Shown here in pieces: positions 60,760 through 64,000 of a stretch of DNA of 64,000 nucleotides. The stretch's first letter is position 1, and each line of letters starts with the position of its first letter. The stretch comes from Geminicoccaceae bacterium (GTDB taxonomy: Bacteria; Pseudomonadota; Alphaproteobacteria; Geminicoccales; Geminicoccaceae): positions 434,001-498,000 of the forward strand of contig JANQPX010000030.1 of assembly GCA_028285265.1 (NCBI GenBank), written 5' to 3'. The notes under the pieces were generated by a model that worked only from the letters and a program-made list of their open reading frames with translations, made no database searches and had not been told where the DNA came from. The translations under genes were made by a program, and so were the position numbers.

Positions 60760-62137
60760 ATGGTATGCCGGACACAAAGAGGGTCTAGCGCCGCGCGATT
60801 CGCTGCTACGACAGATGATGCCGAAGAGTCTGTTTGGTCGGTCGTTGCTCATCGTCTTGTTGCCCCTTTTGATCTTGCAAGCGGTACTGGCTTACATTTT
60901 CTACGAGCGTCATTGGGATACCGTCACGCGCTGGTTGGCTGTCGGTATTGCAGGTGAAATCAGCTTGCTCGCCGATATGGTCGAAAGTGCTGATAGCTTC
61001 GACGATCGAGATCTGGCGCTAGATCGGGCACGCCGACATTTTGGGTTCGTTGTTCAACTCGACCCTAATGCCCGACTTGAGGAGATCGCCATCGCGGAGC
61101 GCGCGATTGTGTCACGTCTGGACCAGACGCTTACCAAGACCTTCAAACGACAACTTCGACATCCTTTTGCTATCGATACCACATTGAGGCCGGAACGCCC
61201 GCGACAGATCGCTGTATTTGTTCAGCTTAGCGAGGGGCTCCTCAAGGTCATTGCACCACGAAAGCGCGTTGACAGTACGACGACGCGTATCTTTATCGGC
61301 TGGATGGTTGGCCTTTCGTTGCTCCTGCTTATTCTGGCAATCTATTTTTTGACCCGTCAGCTCAGACCGATAAGACGTCTAGCCTGGGCGGCAGACAACT
61401 TTGGCAAGGGGCGCGATGTCGGGGACTTCAAGCTTGCCGGTGCGACGGAAATTCGCCAGGCGGGCGCTGCCTTCAACACGATGCGCAAACGCATTTTGCG
61501 TCAGCTCACCCAGCGTACGGAAATGTTAGCGGCGGTTTCGCATGATCTCAGAACACCGCTGACGCGCATGAAGCTCGAACTGGAAATGCTGAAAGGTTCG
61601 AAACCCCATCCCGATGACATCAATGCTCTCCGGCGTGACGTCGAGGATATGGCCAAAGTTGTCGACGGCTATCTCGCCTTTGCCCGAGGGGAAGGACAGG
61701 AAAGCATAGCGCCCACCGATCTCGGCAATATCCTACGAGAAGTCGGAAGCCGCACGGCCAAGGATCAGGCTGTGATCGAGGTCGAACTAGAACGGCCGAT
61801 TACTATGCCCCTTCGTCCGGTAGCGATTAGGCGCTGTCTTGCCAATCTGATCGAAAATGCCGCTCGATATGCCACTGCCATTAGTGTTCGGGCGACGATC
61901 GAGGAGGATCAGGTGTGGATTGCGATTGATGATGACGGCCCTGGTATTCCCGCCAACCAACGTGAGGCTGTTTTTAAGCCATTTTTCCGCTTGGACGCTT
62001 CACGCAATCCTGGAACCGGTGGCGTCGGTCTCGGCCTGTCCATTGCGCGTGACATCGTGCTTAGCCACGGTGGTGACATTCAGCTACATGATTCACCAAA
62101 GGGCGGCCTTCGGGTGCTTATTCGGCTGCCTTGTTAA
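60737..62137 (+). CDS. Sensor histidine kinase (EnvZ-like)
   Basis: Membrane kinase partner of the upstream regulator. The 466-aa protein has two helices (LLIVLLPLLILQAVLAYIF near residue 37; IFIGWMVGLSLLLLILAIYFLTR near residue 185), a periplasmic loop, HAMP, the phospho-accepting His269 in AAVSHDLRTPL, N-box NLIENAARYA, and ATP-lid motifs DDDGPGIP and GTGGVGLGLSIA. The ATG at 60737 overlaps the regulator's 3' end by 23 bp; a GTG at 60728 is an alternative. Confidence 0.93.
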   Translation: MFSDLADRWYAGHKEGLAPRDSLLRQMMPKSLFGRSLLIVLLPLLILQAVLAYIFYERHWDTVTRWLAVGIAGEISLLADMVESADSFDDRDLALDRARRHFGFVVQLDPNARLEEIAIAERAIVSRLDQTLTKTFKRQLRHPFAIDTTLRPERPRQIAVFVQLSEGLLKVIAPRKRVDSTTTRIFIGWMVGLSLLLLILAIYFLTRQLRPIRRLAWAADNFGKGRDVGDFKLAGATEIRQAGAAFNTMRKRILRQLTQRTEMLAAVSHDLRTPLTRMKLELEMLKGSKPHPDDINALRRDVEDMAKVVDGYLAFARGEGQESIAPTDLGNILREVGSRTAKDQAVIEVELERPITMPLRPVAIRRCLANLIENAARYATAISVRATIEEDQVWIAIDDDGPGIPANQREAVFKPFFRLDASRNPGTGGVGLGLSIARDIVLSHGGDIQLHDSPKGGLRVLIRLPC

Positions 62138-62166
62138 CAAGGAAGAGGCATTTGCCGTCATCACTA

Positions 62167-62778
62167 ATGAGGCCTGATGCTGCGCAGGTCATCCTCGCAT
62201 CCGCCAGCCGGGCGAGGGCAGCCATCTTTTCCAGAGTGGGCATCGAGGTTGGCTTAAGCCCGGCTGCTGTCGATGAAGCGGAAGTGAAGGTCTCCTTTAA
62301 GGCCGCTGGTGGATCGGCAGGCGATGCGGCGACAGCGCTCGCCGAACTTAAAGCCTCGCGAATAGCGGCAAATTCGGCGCATGATGCCATCGTTCTCGGG
62401 GCAGATCAGATGTTGACATGTGGCGAGGATTGGTTCGACAAGCCCGTCGACCGTAATGCCGCCCGCAGTCAGTTGAAGGCTTTGAGTGGTCAGCGACATG
62501 AATTGCACACATCGGTAGTAGCCTATCGACATGGCGTTCGTGTCTGGCATCATCTCAGTGAATGCCGCCTTTGGATGCGGCCGTTGTCTTCGGCCTTTCT
62601 TGATCAATATCTCGATATTGTCGGTGATGATGTTTATGAGACAGTTGGCGGATACCACATCGAGCGTCTCGGTCCGCATCTTTTCACACGTATCGAGGGT
62701 GATCACTTCGCAATTCTCGGTCTGCCTCTTCTTCCCACCCTCACCTTTCTTCGCGATCAGGGCGTCATCGTGACATGA
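62167..62778 (+). CDS. maf: Maf-family nucleotide pyrophosphatase
   Basis: House-cleaning nucleotide pyrophosphatase that removes non-canonical dNTP/NTPs. The 203-aa protein has ILASASRARAAIFSRVGIEV at residue 8-27 (the ASxSxxR motif), the catalytic Asp-Gln in LGADQMLTCG near residue 80, and the YETVGGYHIERLGPHLF region near residue 165. The ATG at 62167 fits the family; an upstream TTG at 62131 overlaps the kinase gene end. Its stop overlaps aroE (ATGA). Confidence 0.93.
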   Translation: MRPDAAQVILASASRARAAIFSRVGIEVGLSPAAVDEAEVKVSFKAAGGSAGDAATALAELKASRIAANSAHDAIVLGADQMLTCGEDWFDKPVDRNAARSQLKALSGQRHELHTSVVAYRHGVRVWHHLSECRLWMRPLSSAFLDQYLDIVGDDVYETVGGYHIERLGPHLFTRIEGDHFAILGLPLLPTLTFLRDQGVIVT

Positions 62779-63641
62779 GCAACGTGACCCGCCTAAGTGG
62801 CGCCGCTAAACTTGCCGGAGTGATGGGATGGCCTATTGAGCACTCGCGCTCACCACGGCTGCATGGATACTGGCTGGATCATTATGAGATCGACGGCGCT
62901 TATGTCCCTTTTGCTGTGAGGCCTGAGCGGCTTGAAGCTGCTATTGGCGGCTTGCGCGCCCTCGGGTTTCGCGGGTGCAATGTCACGATTCCTCATAAGG
63001 AAGATGTACTCTTGTTCGTCGACGAACTGAGCGAGACGGCGAGACGCATAGGGGCCGCTAACACAATCATCTTCGATGACGATGGTCGGACATTGGGTGA
63101 CAACACCGATGGATTTGGCTTTATCGCGAGCCTTCAAGGTGGCGCCTCACGGTGGCGTGCGAGTGATGGTCCCGCCGTCTTGCTTGGGACTGGAGGTGCA
63201 GCTCGCGCCATCTCCGTGGCGCTTCTCGATGCTGGCGTCCCCTCGATCCGATTGATCAATCGGACGCCGGAGCGCGCTGAGGCTTTGGCAGCTACACTCC
63301 GTCCCATGATGCCGGGAAGGGCCATCGACGTCGTCGCCTGGAACGAGCGTGAAGCCGCGTTGGAAGGCGCCAGCCTTCTCGTCAATACCACGAGCCTGGG
63401 GATGACAGGGCAGCCTCCATTGGATCTCCGTTTGGACGCGCTACCAGCCGGAGCCGTCGTCGTTGACATCGTCTATTCGCCTTTGACAACGGCATTGCTG
63501 GCTGCGGCGCATGCACGTGGTAATCCCATCGTCGATGGACTGGGCATGTTGCTTCATCAGGCACGCCCGGGATTCGCTGCTTGGTTTGGTCAGGATCCTG
63601 AGGTGACGGACGATCTGCGTCATGCGGTCCTGGCTGCATGA
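62775..63641 (+). CDS. aroE: Shikimate dehydrogenase (NADP+)
   Basis: Reduces 3-dehydroshikimate in aromatic amino acid synthesis. The 288-aa protein has MGWPIEHSRSPRLHGYWL near residue 17, NVTIPHKEDVL with the catalytic Lys near residue 75, DNTDGFGFIASL, the NADP loop LLGTGGAARAISVAL near residue 136, and the C-terminal DGLGMLLHQARPGFAAWFG. The start overlaps the maf stop, and coaE follows by 10 bp. Confidence 0.96.
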   Translation: MSNVTRLSGAAKLAGVMGWPIEHSRSPRLHGYWLDHYEIDGAYVPFAVRPERLEAAIGGLRALGFRGCNVTIPHKEDVLLFVDELSETARRIGAANTIIFDDDGRTLGDNTDGFGFIASLQGGASRWRASDGPAVLLGTGGAARAISVALLDAGVPSIRLINRTPERAEALAATLRPMMPGRAIDVVAWNEREAALEGASLLVNTTSLGMTGQPPLDLRLDALPAGAVVVDIVYSPLTTALLAAAHARGNPIVDGLGMLLHQARPGFAAWFGQDPEVTDDLRHAVLAA

Positions 63642-63651
63642 GACACAGAGC

Positions 63652-64000
63652 ATGCCTTTTATTCTCGGCCTGACAGGGTCCATCGCCATGGGGAAGTCGA
63701 CAGCAGGTCGTATCTTTCAGGCCTTAGGCATCCCCGTGTTTGACGCTGATGCCGCTGTTCATAGGCTGCTCGGTCCAGGAGGGACGGCGGTCGGTGCCAT
63801 TTTGGCGGCTTTTCCAGGCTGCGGCAGTGAAGCTCGCGGTATCAACCGGAAAGCTCTTGGTGAAACTGTCTTCGGCAATGACGATGCTCTCAAACGCCTT
63901 GAACATATTGTCCATCCAGCGGTGCGCACGCTGCAACGAAATTTTCTCTTCCAACAGGCGGCAGCTCGTCGAACCATCGTCGTCATGGACATCCCCCTTC
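63652..64000 (+). CDS. coaE: Dephospho-CoA kinase, N-terminal part (cut by window edge)
   Basis: Phosphorylates dephospho-CoA to CoA, the last step of CoA synthesis. The frame begins at 63652 (MPFILGLTGSIAMGKST) and has the P-loop GSIAMGKST at residues 9-17, the DADAAVHRL motif near residue 31, and LEHIVHPAVR near residue 84; 116 residues are present and the rest is beyond the edge. The maf-aroE-coaE order is the usual alphaproteobacterial one. Confidence 0.96.
   Translation, partial: MPFILGLTGSIAMGKSTAGRIFQALGIPVFDADAAVHRLLGPGGTAVGAILAAFPGCGSEARGINRKALGETVFGNDDALKRLEHIVHPAVRTLQRNFLFQQAAARRTIVVMDIPL

Noticed and set aside
1..64000. tRNA genes, rRNA, CRISPR arrays, insertion sequences, prophage
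   Set aside because: I looked for cloverleaf-like repeats, regularly spaced repeats, transposase motifs and phage structural genes and saw none.

Overview
The window reads as a chromosome segment of a free-living, motile alphaproteobacterium of moderately high GC, most like the Rhodospirillales/Kiloniellales type. This rests on gene-order signatures: topA next to rnr, plsY next to a metal-site-less PyrC paired with PyrB, FliL/DUF6468/MotE/TPR opposite flgFGAH, the fxsA-secB/Tim44-mltA-smr and maf-aroE-coaE neighbourhoods, and ilvE opposite a MarR (PetP-like) and OmpR-type (PetR-like) pair. Codon use and GC are uniform except for an AT-richer stretch at about 9-12 kb. I see no tRNA, rRNA, CRISPR array, insertion sequence or prophage.

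Layout. 0-6.7 kb: rnr (cut by the edge), topA, a 650 bp gene-less gap where dprA often lies, plsY, pyrC-like and pyrB, all on the minus strand. 7-9 kb: GMC oxidoreductase with a small CopD-like membrane protein. 9-12 kb: a lone radical SAM gene and an unrecognised 503-aa gene with their own terminator and a perfect inverted repeat; this is the most foreign-looking part and the best candidate for an undescribed pair. 12-20 kb: an unknown membrane protein, an HtpX-type protease, a 2-keto-4-pentenoate hydratase-like gene, a sugar-phosphate transferase with GDP-fucose synthesis genes (gmd, fcl), and an acyl-CoA synthetase. 20-27 kb: a phospholipid operon (psd-pssA-extra CDP-alcohol phosphatidyltransferase), aquaporin, a degenerate ABC ATPase, a GNAT, a UPF0173 hydrolase and prmC.

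27-36 kb is flagellar: fliL, DUF6468, MotE-like and a large TPR protein run leftward, while flgF, flgG, flgA and flgH run rightward from a strong sigma-54 promoter candidate. 36-48 kb: a PhyH-type dioxygenase, alaS, a delta-class carbonic anhydrase whose signal peptide is out of frame with the mature part, a three-gene exported/membrane set behind a sigma-70 promoter framed by two matching operators, an acyltransferase, a NAPE-PLD-like hydrolase, a 48-aa small protein, TerB and TrkH. 48-64 kb: apaG; a tightly overlapped lutABC-smr-GNAT run; mltA and Tim44; fxsA, a histidine phosphatase and secB; LOG; a LysM protein; ilvE; the MarR/response regulator/kinase set; then maf, aroE and coaE, which runs off the edge.

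The genes form several functional groups: pyrimidine and phospholipid synthesis, GDP-fucose surface sugar, flagellar assembly, iron-sulfur lactate oxidation, and protein export. All functions are inferred from reading protein sequence; no database search was run.
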